This document shows, in pieces, positions 16,948-26,921 of a stretch of 64,000 nt of DNA (within the stretch, counting starts at the first letter, position 1; every line of letters begins with the position of its first letter). The notes under the pieces were generated by a model. It saw only the letters and a list, made by a program, of their open reading frames with translations. It was not told the DNA's origin and did not search any database. The DNA is from Brevibacillus fortis. Its GTDB lineage: Bacteria; Bacillota; Bacilli; Brevibacillales; Brevibacillaceae. The translations under genes were made by a program, and so were the position numbers. Location: NCBI RefSeq assembly GCF_003013395.1, contig NZ_PXZM01000031.1:1-64000 (forward strand), in the 5' to 3' direction.

Positions 16948-18345
16948 TTGCTGAATCTTGAGCAATTAACCCCGCGTAAGATCGTAGAGCATTTGGATAA
17001 ATACATTGTCGGGCAGGCACAAGCCAAGAAAGCCATCGCTGTAGCGCTTCGCAACCGCTATCGTCGCAGTCGTTTGCCGGAGCAAATGATTGAAGAGGTT
17101 GTTCCAAAAAACATCTTGATGATCGGACCTACTGGTGTTGGAAAAACGGAAATTGCACGTCGGATTGCCAAACTGACAGGTGCTCCTTTTATTAAAGTAG
17201 AAGCAACGAAGTTTACGGAAGTCGGTTATGTAGGACGAGATGTGGAATCGATGGTCCGTGATCTGGTGGAGGCTTCTATCCGTACGGTCAAACAGGAAAA
17301 AGTAGAGTCGGTGAAAGAGAAAGCCGAGAAGCTTGCGAATGAAGCGATTGTGAACGTACTTGTCCCATCACGCAAGCAGTCGAACTCGTTCAAAAATCCG
17401 TTGGAGATGTTCTTCGGCGGACAGCAGCAACAGCAGCAGGATACCACTGATCAAGAAGAAGTGTCGATCCAGCAGCAACGCAGACAAGTCATGTGGCAAT
17501 TGACGAATGGCCAGTTAGAAGAGCAAATGATTGAGATTGAAGTCGAAGATCAATCACCTTCGATGTTTGACATGTTCCAGGTTCCGGGTACAGAACAAAT
17601 GGGGATGCAAATGCAAGATATGCTCGGTAGTCTGATGCCTAAGCGGATGAAGAAACGAAAATTGCGAATAAAAGATGCGCGAAAGGTATTAATTCAGCAG
17701 GAAGCGCAAAAACTGGTGGATATGGACGAAGTTACGCAGGAGTCAATTCGTCGAGCTGAACAACACGGTATTATCTTCATTGACGAAATTGACAAGATTG
17801 CGGGTAAGGATGGGCGTGGCCCGGATGTATCTCGTGAAGGAGTCCAGCGTGATATTTTACCGATTGTGGAAGGCTCAACTGTCATGACCAAATATGGTCC
17901 TGTCAAAACAGATTACGTTCTGTTCATCGCAGCTGGTGCTTTTCACATGGCAAAACCATCAGATTTGATTCCTGAATTGCAAGGCCGTTTTCCGATTCGG
18001 GTAGAGCTGACTAGCTTGCGCGTTGAAGATTTTGTCCGAATTTTGACAGAGCCTAAAAACGCGTTGCTCAAGCAGTACGTAGCCCTCTTGGAAACAGAAG
18101 GTGTGCGTATTGAATTTACGCCGGAAGCCATTCAGGAACTCGCTCGTCTCGCTGCTGAGGTCAATCAGAGCACAGATAACATTGGTGCTAGACGATTGCA
18201 CACCATATTGGAGAAGCTACTGGAGGATCTCTCTTTTGAAGCCCCAGAAATCCACCTAGAAGTTGTACAGATTACCCCCGATTATGTCAAACAGAAATTA
18301 GGTACAATCGTGGGGAACAAAGACTTGAGTCAATATATTTTATAA
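16948..18345 (+). CDS. hslU: ATP-dependent protease ATPase subunit HslU (ClpY)
   Basis: The protein has 465 residues from TTG 16948, chosen because GGGAGG is 8 bases upstream and because the protein then starts just before [17 protein letters not shown], as in relatives. Another TTG at 16924 would overlap hslV. Walker A is [13 protein letters not shown] and Walker [13 protein letters not shown]. The inserted I-domain contains a Gln-rich run (GGQQQQQQD, then IQQQRRQ). The C-terminus ends LSQYIL, matching the tail that inserts into HslV. Confidence 0.96.
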   Translation: MLNLEQLTPRKIVEHLDKYIVGQAQAKKAIAVALRNRYRRSRLPEQMIEEVVPKNILMIGPTGVGKTEIARRIAKLTGAPFIKVEATKFTEVGYVGRDVESMVRDLVEASIRTVKQEKVESVKEKAEKLANEAIVNVLVPSRKQSNSFKNPLEMFFGGQQQQQQDTTDQEEVSIQQQRRQVMWQLTNGQLEEQMIEIEVEDQSPSMFDMFQVPGTEQMGMQMQDMLGSLMPKRMKKRKLRIKDARKVLIQQEAQKLVDMDEVTQESIRRAEQHGIIFIDEIDKIAGKDGRGPDVSREGVQRDILPIVEGSTVMTKYGPVKTDYVLFIAAGAFHMAKPSDLIPELQGRFPIRVELTSLRVEDFVRILTEPKNALLKQYVALLETEGVRIEFTPEAIQELARLAAEVNQSTDNIGARRLHTILEKLLEDLSFEAPEIHLEVVQITPDYVKQKLGTIVGNKDLSQYIL

Positions 18346-18385
18346 ACATTGGATAGGCAGCACATATAATTAGGAGGAAATACAG

Positions 18386-19165
18386 ATGGATCTACTGTCA
18401 AAAACAAGAAGAATTAACCGCATGTTGCAAAAATCCGCGGGTCATGCCGTGAATTTTAATGAAATGTCCCAAGTATTGAGTGACGTTATTGAAGCAAATA
18501 CTTATGTTGTAAGCCGCAAAGGAAAACTTCTCGGATTTGCGATTCATCAAGAAATGGACAACAGCCGTATGCGCAAGATGCTGGAAGAGCGCCGTTTTCC
18601 AGAAGAGTACAGCATGGGGTTACTGAAAGTGGATGAAACATCCGCGAACCTGGATGTAGATAGTCCATACACGATTTTCCCTGTTGAAATGAAAGATGTA
18701 TTCCGCACAGGTTGGACGACGCTCGTTCCAATTATGGGTGGAGGAGATCGTCTCGGTACGCTGATTTTGGGTCGTATTAACGATCAATTTGTCGATGACG
18801 ACCTGATTCTTGCAGAAGTAGGGGCAACTGTAGTCGGTATGGAAATCTTGCGCGAGCGTTCTGAAGCAATCGAAGAAGAAGCACGCAGCAAAGCAGTTGT
18901 ACAAATGGCGATTGGTTCCCTCTCTTATAGTGAGTTGGAAGCAGTTGAGCATATTTTTGAAGAACTCGAAGGCAAAGAAGGCTTGCTTGTTGCCTCCAAA
19001 ATCGCGGATCGCGTAGGGATTACTCGCTCCGTAATTGTAAACGCACTGCGTAAGCTGGAGAGTGCGGGTGTTATCGAATCCCGCTCTTTGGGGATGAAAG
19101 GTACCTTCATTAAAGTGCTGAATGAAAAGCTGTTGCCTGAGCTGGAGAAGCTCAAAACCTCGTAA
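18386..19165 (+). CDS. codY: GTP- and branched-chain amino acid-sensing repressor CodY
   Basis: The protein has 259 residues. CodY senses Ile/Leu/Val and GTP and represses stationary-phase genes, including the fla/che operon in B. subtilis. The N-terminal GAF domain ([18 protein letters not shown] onward) is followed by a linker helix and a winged [23 protein letters not shown] then [17 protein letters not shown] precedes ATG 18386. It ends the xerC-hslV-hslU-codY unit. Confidence 0.97.
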   Translation: MDLLSKTRRINRMLQKSAGHAVNFNEMSQVLSDVIEANTYVVSRKGKLLGFAIHQEMDNSRMRKMLEERRFPEEYSMGLLKVDETSANLDVDSPYTIFPVEMKDVFRTGWTTLVPIMGGGDRLGTLILGRINDQFVDDDLILAEVGATVVGMEILRERSEAIEEEARSKAVVQMAIGSLSYSELEAVEHIFEELEGKEGLLVASKIADRVGITRSVIVNALRKLESAGVIESRSLGMKGTFIKVLNEKLLPELEKLKTS

Positions 19166-19197
19166 TAGACCTTGCCAAAAGTTACAAGAAAGTAAAC

Positions 19198-19235
19198 AAA
19201 AGGTGTAGCAACTCATGTTGCTGCACCTTTATTCA
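19198..19235 (+). terminator. Terminator after codY
   Basis: A 14-bp stem (AAAGGTGTAGCAAC with GTTGCTGCACCTTT, one wobble) and a TCAT loop end in CCTTTATT. It isolates codY from the flagellar operon. Confidence 0.8.
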
Positions 19236-19537
19236 TGGGACTTTAGTCCTGGTTATAGCAAAAAATGACACATTATTACCATAAATTATATATTGATTTT
19301 TAATGCTCTACTGGACGTTTGCGATGGTTTGAATATGGATTCCTTGTAAAATGCAGTAAAAAAACAGGAAAGATAAGGGATTTAGTCCCATTGAATCATT
19401 TTGAAAAACGTCATGAAAAGGGGCTTTTTTGTCCAAATTGATTTTGCTATGATTGAATCGTATTAGGGTGTCGAAAATACAGGAAATATAGGTGGTTTTA
19501 GGGAAAACAATTGACTCATATTGGGGGAGAAGGAAAA
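19236..19537 (+). other. Intergenic region upstream of the fla/che operon
   Basis: This AT-rich gap of about 300 bases contains the presumed main fla/che promoter near its right end. I see no sigma-D-type box (TAAA with GCCGATAT) and no gene. A short inverted pattern (ATTTTGAAAAA) is not close enough to a CodY box to claim one. Confidence 0.5.
19438..19466 (+). promoter_or_regulatory. Candidate sigma-A-type promoter of fla/che operon
   Basis: TTGATT (19438-19443), 17 bases, TATTAG (19461-19466), with flgB starting 72 bases after the -10. This is the best vegetative match in the gap. Confidence 0.6.
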
Positions 19538-19951
19538 ATGCTGGATAGTTACCATCTGCAGGTCCTGGAGAGATCACTCGACGCTGCAACATTGCGACAT
19601 AGAACGATCGCAAACAACCTTGCCAACATAGACACCCCTCAATTCAAAAGTCAACAAGTCATCTTCGAGAGCTTTTTGCAAGATGAGTTGAACGCAAGAG
19701 CGGGACATGGCAAGTTAGAAGCGTATCGGACCAATCAACGACACCTCCCGTTTGGAAATGCAGGGGGCGTTGCGGTACCACAGGTTGTGTCCAATCCGAA
19801 TAACTTCATTCAGAACAGTGGCAATGATGTTGACTTGGAATCAGAAACAACAGAATTAGCCAAAAACCAAATTTGGTACAGCGGTTTGACGCAATTGACA
19901 GCAGGACATTTTCAAAAGCTACGCAGTGTAATTGATGGTGGAGGTAAATAA
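19538..19951 (+). CDS. flgB: Flagellar basal-body rod protein FlgB
   Basis: The protein has 137 residues from ATG 19538 (GGGGGAGAAGG upstream). It is a proximal rod subunit exported by the flagellar type III system. The rod signature RHRTIANNLANIDTPQFK near the N-terminus and the C-terminal helix (TTELAKNQIWYSGLTQL) that builds the axial coiled coil are present. It is the first gene of the fla/che operon. Confidence 0.95.
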   Translation: MLDSYHLQVLERSLDAATLRHRTIANNLANIDTPQFKSQQVIFESFLQDELNARAGHGKLEAYRTNQRHLPFGNAGGVAVPQVVSNPNNFIQNSGNDVDLESETTELAKNQIWYSGLTQLTAGHFQKLRSVIDGGGK

Positions 19952-19953
19952 GG

Positions 19954-20412
19954 ATGAGCTTGTTTCAGGGAATTAATACAAGTGCTTCTGCCTTAACAGC
20001 TAACCGCTTGCGATTGGATACGATTGCTTCCAACATTGCAAATGCGGAAACCACCCGAGCAAACTTCGTAGATGGCGCTTGGCAGCCATATCGGAGGAAA
20101 ATGGTGGAGTTGTCACCTCGAACAAATGAATCGTTTGATAACTTCCTGCAAGCAGCCGTGGGGACGGTCTCTGGAAGTCGGGGTGGACAAGGTGTGAAGG
20201 TTACAGCGATTCAAGAAGACAATACGCCGTTTAAGCGCGTATTTGATCCATCTCACCCAGATGCAGATCAAGACGGATATCTCTTGATGCCGAATGTCGA
20301 CCCGATGAAAGAGATGGTGGACATGATCTCCGCATCAAGATCATACGAAGCCAACGTGACAGCATTGAACGCTTCCAAATCCATGATGCTAAAAGCATTG
20401 GAAATCAAGTAA
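19954..20412 (+). CDS. flgC: Flagellar basal-body rod protein FlgC
   Basis: The protein has 152 residues, 2 bases after flgB. The N-terminus shows the rod motif TASNIANAETTRA in variant form (LDTIASNIANAETTRANF), and the C-terminus the conserved EMVDMISASRSYEANVTALN. It forms the rod together with FlgB and FliE. Confidence 0.95.
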   Translation: MSLFQGINTSASALTANRLRLDTIASNIANAETTRANFVDGAWQPYRRKMVELSPRTNESFDNFLQAAVGTVSGSRGGQGVKVTAIQEDNTPFKRVFDPSHPDADQDGYLLMPNVDPMKEMVDMISASRSYEANVTALNASKSMMLKALEIK

Positions 20413-20436
20413 AGCGGGTGACAGTAAGGAATGGAA

Positions 20437-20727
20437 ATGAGTGCAATCTCCCAACTAACGCCAATTCGAACACCGAGTGTGAACAAGCCAACCCCAGCTG
20501 AAGTTTCCCAAGAATTCTCATCGTTTCTATCGGATGCCGTGAATAAAGTGAATCAGGCGCAAGTAGAATCGTCGAATCTTGCTGATAAGTTTGCAGCGGG
20601 AGAAATTACTGACTTGCATCAAGTGACTGTTGCAGGGCAAAAAGCTTCCGTGATGCTACAAATGACTATGCAGGTCAGGAACAAGATGATTGAGTCTTAT
20701 CAAGAAATCATGCGCATGTCGATTTGA
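20437..20727 (+). CDS. fliE: Flagellar hook-basal body protein FliE
   Basis: The protein has 96 residues. AAGGA lies 6 bases before ATG 20437; ATG 20431 is an in-frame alternative touching that site. FliE joins the MS-ring to the rod. The C-terminal half shows DLHQVTVAGQKASVMLQMTM and the terminal helix VRNKMIESYQEIMRMSI. Confidence 0.93.
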   Translation: MSAISQLTPIRTPSVNKPTPAEVSQEFSSFLSDAVNKVNQAQVESSNLADKFAAGEITDLHQVTVAGQKASVMLQMTMQVRNKMIESYQEIMRMSI

Positions 20728-20757
20728 TCGTTGTTGGTATCCTTTGAGAGGTGAAAC

Positions 20758-22347
20758 ATGAACGAACGTTTAGCAGTATACAAAGACCAGTTTATGTCAA
20801 AATGGAACCAAATTTCCAAGAAACAAAAATGGATGATTCTCGGTATTTCGCTCTTCCTCTTGATTTCTCTTGGTCTATACATATACATCGCTTCTCAGCC
20901 GGTGTACAAACCACTCTACAACCAAAGATTGAGTGAACAAGAAATCGGGACTATCAAGCAAGAGTTGGAAGCATCACAAATCCCTTATCGCATCACAGGG
21001 AATGGTACTAGCATCGAGGTTCCTGAAAAAATGGCACAAGATGTCATTGTCGATTTGGCTGCACAAGGTATTCCGAGTCAGGCAGGGATTAATGCAGAAA
21101 TTTTCTCCAGTACGCTCGGAGTTACAGATCGCCAATTTGATGTCATGAAGAAAGAGGCCTTGCAGCAAGAACTTCGCAAGATGCTGGAACGTGTAAAAGG
21201 TGTACGATCCGCACAAGTGATGATTACATTGCCGCAAGAAAGCGTTTGGGTGACAGAGACTCCGGATACAGCGACTGCTTCTGTTATCGTAGATGTTGAA
21301 CCGGGAATGACTCTTGACCAAAAGCAAATTAACTCGCTTTATCTGCTCGTTTCCCGAAGCGTTCCGAAATTGCCGATGGAAGCGATTGCGATTACTGACC
21401 AGTATTCCAATCCGCTTGAACGTTCTGAAGGCAACGAAAACGAAGGAACATTGAGCAGTTTCAAGCAACAGGAAACAATCAAAGCAGATGTTGAAAAGAA
21501 AATTCAACAAAATCTGTACAACCTGTTGGGAACAATCATGGGCCGCGATAAAGTCATCGTCCATACGTTCATTAAAATGAACTTTGACAAAGAAAACCGC
21601 GTAGAAAATATCGTCGAGGCACCTGACAAAGAGAACAACGAAGGACTTATCATTTCTTCTCAAAAATTATCAAAAGCCTTCTCTGGACAAGGTCAACCTC
21701 CAGGAGGAATCGCAGGAACAAATAACAATGCCGTTCCGAACTACCCGGGAGCTACCCCGCAAGGAAGTAACAGTCAATACGAAGAGTTGAACGATACAAT
21801 TAATCGTGAAGTAAATCGCATCACACGAAATGTTACATCAAGCCCTTACAAGATCGAAGACATCACAATCAATGTTGGGGTAGAACCGCCAGCTGGTGGA
21901 ACGGTGGATGCTGCTACGCTCGAGAGCATCAAGCAAGTGTTGCGCAATGTTGTTCGTGTCACATTAAGTGATCAGGCATCTGATTTAACTGATGTTGAGT
22001 TGGACAAGCATATTTCTGTACTCCCTCGTCAGTTCTCAGGAAAAGCTGAGATTGAGGATTCCAGTGCACTAAGTCCTGCTGTTCTTTGGACAGTTGGTGG
22101 TATTGCAGTCTTGGCACTTGCTGCTGTTGCCTTCCTCGTATATCGCAGACGCAGTCAAGCGAAGCAACAACAAGAAGAAGAGGAATTGCCAGACTTGCTG
22201 ACACCGTTCAACGCGGCCGAAATACCAGACTTGATTTACCAAGAAGATGGAGACCAGGTAGTGGTCAGAAAGCAACTTGAAAAATTGGCGCGAAGCAAAC
22301 CAGATGAGTTTGTTGTTCTGCTTCGTACTTGGTTAGCAGAAGATTAA
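20758..22347 (+). CDS. fliF: Flagellar MS-ring protein FliF
   Basis: The protein has 529 residues. It forms the membrane ring on which export apparatus and switch assemble. One transmembrane helix lies at residues about 23-43 and a second at about 441-462 (WTVGGIAVLALAAVAFLVYRR); between them are periplasmic-type ring-building motifs (EALQQELRKMLERVKGVRSA). The C-terminal tail (VVRKQLEKLARSKPDEFVVLLRTWLAED) binds FliG. It is followed directly by fliG. Confidence 0.97.
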   Translation: MNERLAVYKDQFMSKWNQISKKQKWMILGISLFLLISLGLYIYIASQPVYKPLYNQRLSEQEIGTIKQELEASQIPYRITGNGTSIEVPEKMAQDVIVDLAAQGIPSQAGINAEIFSSTLGVTDRQFDVMKKEALQQELRKMLERVKGVRSAQVMITLPQESVWVTETPDTATASVIVDVEPGMTLDQKQINSLYLLVSRSVPKLPMEAIAITDQYSNPLERSEGNENEGTLSSFKQQETIKADVEKKIQQNLYNLLGTIMGRDKVIVHTFIKMNFDKENRVENIVEAPDKENNEGLIISSQKLSKAFSGQGQPPGGIAGTNNNAVPNYPGATPQGSNSQYEELNDTINREVNRITRNVTSSPYKIEDITINVGVEPPAGGTVDAATLESIKQVLRNVVRVTLSDQASDLTDVELDKHISVLPRQFSGKAEIEDSSALSPAVLWTVGGIAVLALAAVAFLVYRRRSQAKQQQEEEELPDLLTPFNAAEIPDLIYQEDGDQVVVRKQLEKLARSKPDEFVVLLRTWLAED

Positions 22348-22359
22348 GGAGTGAATGGT

Positions 22360-23373
22360 ATGGCTCGCGGCGCTAAAGAGTTGTCAGGACGACAAAAGGC
22401 AGCTATCCTCCTCATCTCACTCGGGCCGGAAGTTTCTGCCCAGGTGTTCAAGCATTTGCGTGAGGATGAGATCGAGCAACTGACATTAGAAATCGCCAAT
22501 GTGCGAAAAGTGGATACGGATGAAAAAGATAAAATTTTATCTGAATTTCACCAGATAGCAGTTGCCAAAGAGGTAATTGCACAAGGCGGGATTACGTACG
22601 CCAAAGAAATTTTGCAAAAAGCTTTGGGTGAGACCAAAGCGATGGATATTATCAATCGCTTGACGGCAAACCTTCAAGTTCGACCGTTTGACTTTGCTAG
22701 AAAGGCTGACCCAGGTCAAATCCTTAACTTTATCCAAAATGAGCATCCACAGACGATTGCTTTGGTGCTTTCTTATCTGGAGGCTCAACAAGCAGCCATG
22801 ATCTTGTCCGCTCTACCGCAAGAACGTCAAGCAGAGGTTGCGAAACGTATTGCGACAATGGACAGTACTTCACCGGAAGTAATCGCTCAAGTTGAACAGG
22901 TATTGGAGCAAAAGCTCTCTGCCACTGTTACCCAAGATTACACTCAGGCAGGCGGGATCGAAGCGATCGTGGCTGTACTCAATGGTGTCGATCGTGGAAC
23001 CGAACGCACGATTCTGGATTCCCTCGAAATTCAAGATCCAGAGCTGGCAGAAGAAATCAAGAAGCGTATGTTCGTCTTCGAAGATATTGCTACACTCGAC
23101 AACCGTTCGATTCAGCGCGTTATCCGCGATGTGGAAAATGCCGATCTGCAACTTTCTCTCAAAGTATCCAGCGAAGAAGTTCGGGAAGTTATTTTCCGGA
23201 ACATGTCCAAACGGATGGCGGATACCTTCAAAGAAGAAATGGAGTTTATGGGCCCAGTTCGTCTACGCGACGTCGAAGAGGCACAATCTCGTATCGTTGC
23301 AATTATCCGTCGCTTAGAGGAGGCTGGTGAGATCATCATCGCCCGCGGTGGAGGAGATGATATCATTGTCTAG
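22360..23373 (+). CDS. fliG: Flagellar motor switch protein FliG
   Basis: The protein has 337 residues from ATG 22360 (AAGGAG 8 bases upstream), beginning with LSGRQKAAILLISLGPE. Three helical domains are visible. The middle has NFIQNEHPQTIALVLSYL. The C-terminal torque-generating domain has the charged ridge (FEDIATLDNRSIQRVIRDVE, then MSKRMADTFKEEMEFMGPVR). It couples stator force to rotation and to CheY-P. Confidence 0.97.
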   Translation: MARGAKELSGRQKAAILLISLGPEVSAQVFKHLREDEIEQLTLEIANVRKVDTDEKDKILSEFHQIAVAKEVIAQGGITYAKEILQKALGETKAMDIINRLTANLQVRPFDFARKADPGQILNFIQNEHPQTIALVLSYLEAQQAAMILSALPQERQAEVAKRIATMDSTSPEVIAQVEQVLEQKLSATVTQDYTQAGGIEAIVAVLNGVDRGTERTILDSLEIQDPELAEEIKKRMFVFEDIATLDNRSIQRVIRDVENADLQLSLKVSSEEVREVIFRNMSKRMADTFKEEMEFMGPVRLRDVEEAQSRIVAIIRRLEEAGEIIIARGGGDDIIV

Positions 23374-24175
23374 GATCATCAAAAGCGCCAATTATCGGCC
23401 TTCTGAGGAATCTTTTCTCCTCTCGGTAACGCCTGTACCACTTAAGACGGAAGAAGTTGCCGAAAGGTTGCAAGAAAATCAAGAAATTTTAAATCAAACT
23501 GAGATCGAAGCGAAAACGATCATCTCAGATGCAGAAGAAACTGCGCAAAACATCTTGCAGCAAGCTGCGGATCAAGCAGAGCAATTAAGACAAGAGACGC
23601 TTGCTCAGATGGAAGAATGGTGGGAACAAAAGCGTCAGGAAGCTGCGCAACTGTTTCAACAAGTACAAGATCAGGCTATGAATGAAGGACACGAGGCAGG
23701 CTTCGAAGCGGGAAAACGTGAGGCGTACGAGGAGCAAACAGCTGCTCTCAGCCAAGCAAAAACCATTTTGGAACAAGCGTTTGCCGAGAAAAAACAGATC
23801 ATAGCTGAGGCAGAGCCTTTCCTAGTGGAACTCAGCATGGAGATCGCTAAAAAAATCATTGGACAGGAAGTGCAACAGCATCCCGAGCAGGTCCTGGAAA
23901 TGACCAAAAAAGCACTCCGCCGCTCCCGTGTTCACGGTGAGATTACGGTGTGTGTCAACCATAAGTACTTCGATTATGTGCTCGAACATCGTGCTGGTTT
24001 TCTGGAATTGTTAGATGGACAAGCAGAGCTCTCCATTTACCCCGACTATACAGTACAAGACGGTGGATGTGTCATCCGTACTGCCTTAGGAAGTGTCGAT
24101 GCTCGCATCGATACACAAATGGAGGAGATTAAACAAGCACTGCTTACGATTGCCAGAGGAAGTGAGGCTCCATGA
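23366..24175 (+). CDS. fliH: Flagellar assembly protein FliH
   Basis: The protein has 269 residues from TTG 23366, 9 bases after GGAGGAG, overlapping the end of fliG; ATG 23357 is an alternative but abuts the ribosome site. It is the negative regulator and stator of the FliI export ATPase. A long Gln/Glu-rich coiled coil (residues 25-115) leads to the C-terminal globular domain, with VELSMEIAKKIIGQEVQQ and VRIALGS-like VIRTALGSVDARID. Confidence 0.92.
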   Translation: MSRIIKSANYRPSEESFLLSVTPVPLKTEEVAERLQENQEILNQTEIEAKTIISDAEETAQNILQQAADQAEQLRQETLAQMEEWWEQKRQEAAQLFQQVQDQAMNEGHEAGFEAGKREAYEEQTAALSQAKTILEQAFAEKKQIIAEAEPFLVELSMEIAKKIIGQEVQQHPEQVLEMTKKALRRSRVHGEITVCVNHKYFDYVLEHRAGFLELLDGQAELSIYPDYTVQDGGCVIRTALGSVDARIDTQMEEIKQALLTIARGSEAP

Positions 24176-25491
24176 GCATCCTAGATCTCTCGAAGTACAA
24201 GCACATGCTGCATGGATTAGATCCGATGCGAGTGAATGGCAAAGTGACGCAAGTTGTTGGACTCACCATTGAGTCACAAGGGCCAGAAGTGAAATTAGGC
24301 GAGATATGCCATCTATATCCGTCTAACTCAAAGGAACCGATCATCGCAGAAGTCGTTGGTTTTCGTGAAAACAAAGTGCTTTTAATGCCATTAGGCGAAT
24401 TGACCGAAATTGGTCCAGGTTGTGATGTGGTCGCGACAGGACGTTCGTTAGATGTAAAAGTTGGACCTGAAATACTGGGTTCGATCCTCGATGGATTAGG
24501 CCGACCCTATCAAGGCTCACTGCCATTTGGGCTAACGTCTTATCCTACGAACAATATGCCGCCAAATCCGATCCTTCGACCGCGCATTCAAGAACCATTG
24601 AGTGTAGGCGTAAGAGCGATAGATGGCCTGCTTACCATCGGGAAAGGTCAGCGGGTCGGTATCTTCGCTGGATCAGGGGTAGGAAAAAGTACATTGATGG
24701 GAATGATCGCTAGAAATACTACGGCAGATATCAATGTCATTGGTCTCATTGGAGAACGCGGCCGTGAAGTCATGGAGTTTATTGAGCGCGATCTTGGGGA
24801 AGAAGGACTAAAGCGGTCTGTTGTTGTCGTAGCTACTTCCGATCAACCTGCCATGATTCGAATTAAGGGAGCGATGATTGCGACATCCATAGCGGAATAT
24901 TTTCGCGATCGTGGAATGAATGTCATGCTGATGATGGATTCCGTCACGCGCTTTGCCATGGCACAACGTGAAGTGGGCTTGGCAATCGGAGAACCGCCTG
25001 CTACGCGTGGTTATACGCCATCGGTGTTTGCGATGCTGCCAAAGCTGATGGAGCGCGCAGGAACAGCGGATAAGGGAAGTATTACCGCCTTTTATACCGT
25101 ATTGGTTGATTCTGACGACATGAACGATCCGATTGCGGATGCGGCGCGGGGGATTTTGGACGGTCACATCGTTCTTGACCGAAAAATCGCTCACAAAGGT
25201 CACTTCCCTGCTATTGATGTGATGGCGAGTGTAAGTCGTGTCATGAATGAAATCGTCGATAGCAACCATTTGGATGCTGCTCGTCAGCTGAAAAAGCATT
25301 TGGCTACGTTTCGTGAAGCGGAGGACCTCATAAATATTGGGGCGTACAAGCCGGGGAGCAACCGGGAAATCGATGCGGCCATTCGCTATCGAGATATCAT
25401 TTCGGGCTTTACGGCACAAGGAACGCATGAGCCATCTACTTTGCAGGGTGCTATCCAAGCGTTGACAGCTCATTTCGGAGGAGTGAACTAA
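24172..25491 (+). CDS. fliI: Flagellum-specific export ATPase FliI
   Basis: The protein has 439 residues and overlaps fliH by ATGA. It energises unfolding and export of flagellar subunits. The P-loop is GIFAGSGVGKSTLMGMIAR. Walker B lies in VMLMMDSVTRFAMAQRE, and the F1-like block GLAIGEPPATRGYTPSVFAM is conserved. LVDSDDMNDPIADAARGILDG follows. Confidence 0.97.
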   Translation: MSILDLSKYKHMLHGLDPMRVNGKVTQVVGLTIESQGPEVKLGEICHLYPSNSKEPIIAEVVGFRENKVLLMPLGELTEIGPGCDVVATGRSLDVKVGPEILGSILDGLGRPYQGSLPFGLTSYPTNNMPPNPILRPRIQEPLSVGVRAIDGLLTIGKGQRVGIFAGSGVGKSTLMGMIARNTTADINVIGLIGERGREVMEFIERDLGEEGLKRSVVVVATSDQPAMIRIKGAMIATSIAEYFRDRGMNVMLMMDSVTRFAMAQREVGLAIGEPPATRGYTPSVFAMLPKLMERAGTADKGSITAFYTVLVDSDDMNDPIADAARGILDGHIVLDRKIAHKGHFPAIDVMASVSRVMNEIVDSNHLDAARQLKKHLATFREAEDLINIGAYKPGSNREIDAAIRYRDIISGFTAQGTHEPSTLQGAIQALTAHFGGVN

Positions 25492-25492
25492 C

Positions 25493-25939
25493 GTGCGAGT
25501 GTTTCAGTTTCATCTCCAAAAGGTTCTTGATATAAAAGAAAAAGAAAAAGAACAAGCAGAGTGGGCTTTCGGAAAGTCGATTCAGCGTAAAAACGAAGAA
25601 GAGTGGAAGCTTTCTCAACTAACCGAGCATCATGACGAGATGACGATGAAGCTCCAGGAAGTACAGCTGCAGACATGCAGTGCTGCGCAGCTCATTTCTA
25701 TTACGCAATATCAGCAATCTGTTGCGAGATCCATTCAGAATCAGCAACGTACCTTGCACGGCTGTGAACAGGATGTGGAACGATGTCAGTCACGATTGAC
25801 GGAACGTATGAAAGAGTCCAAACTATGGCAACGCCTTCGGGAAAAGTCGCTCCACCAATTTCTGGACGACCAGAAGCAAAGAGAGCAAAAAGAGTTGGAT
25901 GAGATCGGTACGCAGCTCTATCTTCGCCGAAGCTACTGA
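25493..25939 (+). CDS. fliJ: Flagellar export protein FliJ
   Basis: The protein has 148 residues starting with GTG 25493 after GGAGG. It is almost wholly a coiled coil, starting FQFHLQKVLDIKEKEKEQAE as FliJ does, and rich in Gln and Glu. It acts as the stalk and chaperone-escort of FliI. Assigned from coiled-coil form and position after fliI. Confidence 0.88.
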   Translation: MRVFQFHLQKVLDIKEKEKEQAEWAFGKSIQRKNEEEWKLSQLTEHHDEMTMKLQEVQLQTCSAAQLISITQYQQSVARSIQNQQRTLHGCEQDVERCQSRLTERMKESKLWQRLREKSLHQFLDDQKQREQKELDEIGTQLYLRRSY

Positions 25940-25951
25940 GGGAGGTTCCAA

Positions 25952-26860
25952 ATGGAAGAAATCCAAGAAGAACGGGAATACGGCAGGTGGGAATGGTTCT
26001 TTTATATGATTGTCATTCCTGCACTGTTTGCCAGCCTCCTTGGCGGTGTGCTCCTGAGCTTGCTCGGAGTAAATGTGTTAGGGACTGTTCTCCACTGGGC
26101 TAACTCCATACCGTACGTGGAAAAATTAGTCCCGGACGATTATGCGGCTACTCCCGATTCGGAAGAACAGCCTGACATGGACAAACAAGTGGCAAACCTG
26201 CAGCAAGATCAAACAAAAAATCAGCAGCAGATTGCCACGCTAACAGAAGAGTCAGCAAAGAAAGACGCCACCATTGCGGCACTGGAAAAGCAACTGGATG
26301 ATGTAAACAAAGCAATGGAAGACAAGCGTACGTCTGAGGAAGAGCGTCAAAAGCAATTTACAGACTTGGCAAAAGTATATACCACTATGTCTCCAAAGAA
26401 TGCGGCAGCCATCATTGAAAAGCTAAAACTACAAGAGTCAGTTGCTGTCATGACAAAAATGAAGCCTGCACAACAGGCAGACATCTTAGCTAAGATGGAA
26501 CCGAAGAAAGCTGCTGATATTTCGATCTTGTTAAAAGATTCAGTAGTGAACAAAGATGATGATATTGCTGCTCTACAACAACGTGTGGATGTTCTTACAA
26601 AGGCGTTGAGCAATACGCGTGATGGGTCTGAATCGAACGAGGATCTAAAGAACACATTTGTTCAATTGCCGCCAGCGGATGCTGCTGCAATCATTCGTTC
26701 ACTCATGGATACAAACAAGGGTCAAGCTATTGCCTTAATGAAAGATTTGCCTGTGGATAAACGGGCACAAACTCTCTCAGCGATCGCCAGTGACGACAAG
26801 AAACAGAAAGAACCAGACAATCTGGCGGCTCGCATTACAGCAGAGTTGCTTCGAAAATAG
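25952..26860 (+). CDS. MotE/YlxF-like flagellar operon protein with MgtE_N-type repeats
   Basis: The protein has 302 residues. A single transmembrane helix (residues about 14-45, WFFYMIVIPALFASLLGGVL) precedes a coiled coil (90-140) and helical repeats like the MgtE intracellular N-domain (TTMSPKNAAAIIEKLKL, AQQADILAKMEPKKAADISI, LPPADAAAIIRSLMD). B. subtilis encodes YlxF at this position and Alphaproteobacteria have the similar MotE chaperone. It probably acts on the inner-membrane side of the motor, but its job is not established. Confidence 0.8.
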   Translation: MEEIQEEREYGRWEWFFYMIVIPALFASLLGGVLLSLLGVNVLGTVLHWANSIPYVEKLVPDDYAATPDSEEQPDMDKQVANLQQDQTKNQQQIATLTEESAKKDATIAALEKQLDDVNKAMEDKRTSEEERQKQFTDLAKVYTTMSPKNAAAIIEKLKLQESVAVMTKMKPAQQADILAKMEPKKAADISILLKDSVVNKDDDIAALQQRVDVLTKALSNTRDGSESNEDLKNTFVQLPPADAAAIIRSLMDTNKGQAIALMKDLPVDKRAQTLSAIASDDKKQKEPDNLAARITAELLRK

Positions 26861-26921
26861 ATTGAGCACTCATCTGTTTTCGTTCCTATAAGCAACAAAT
26901 TAACAAGAGGAGGTGAACGAG

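Noticed and set aside
19390-19420. CodY box before flgB
   Set aside because: ATTTTGAAAAA is only a loose match to AATTTTCWGAAAATT.
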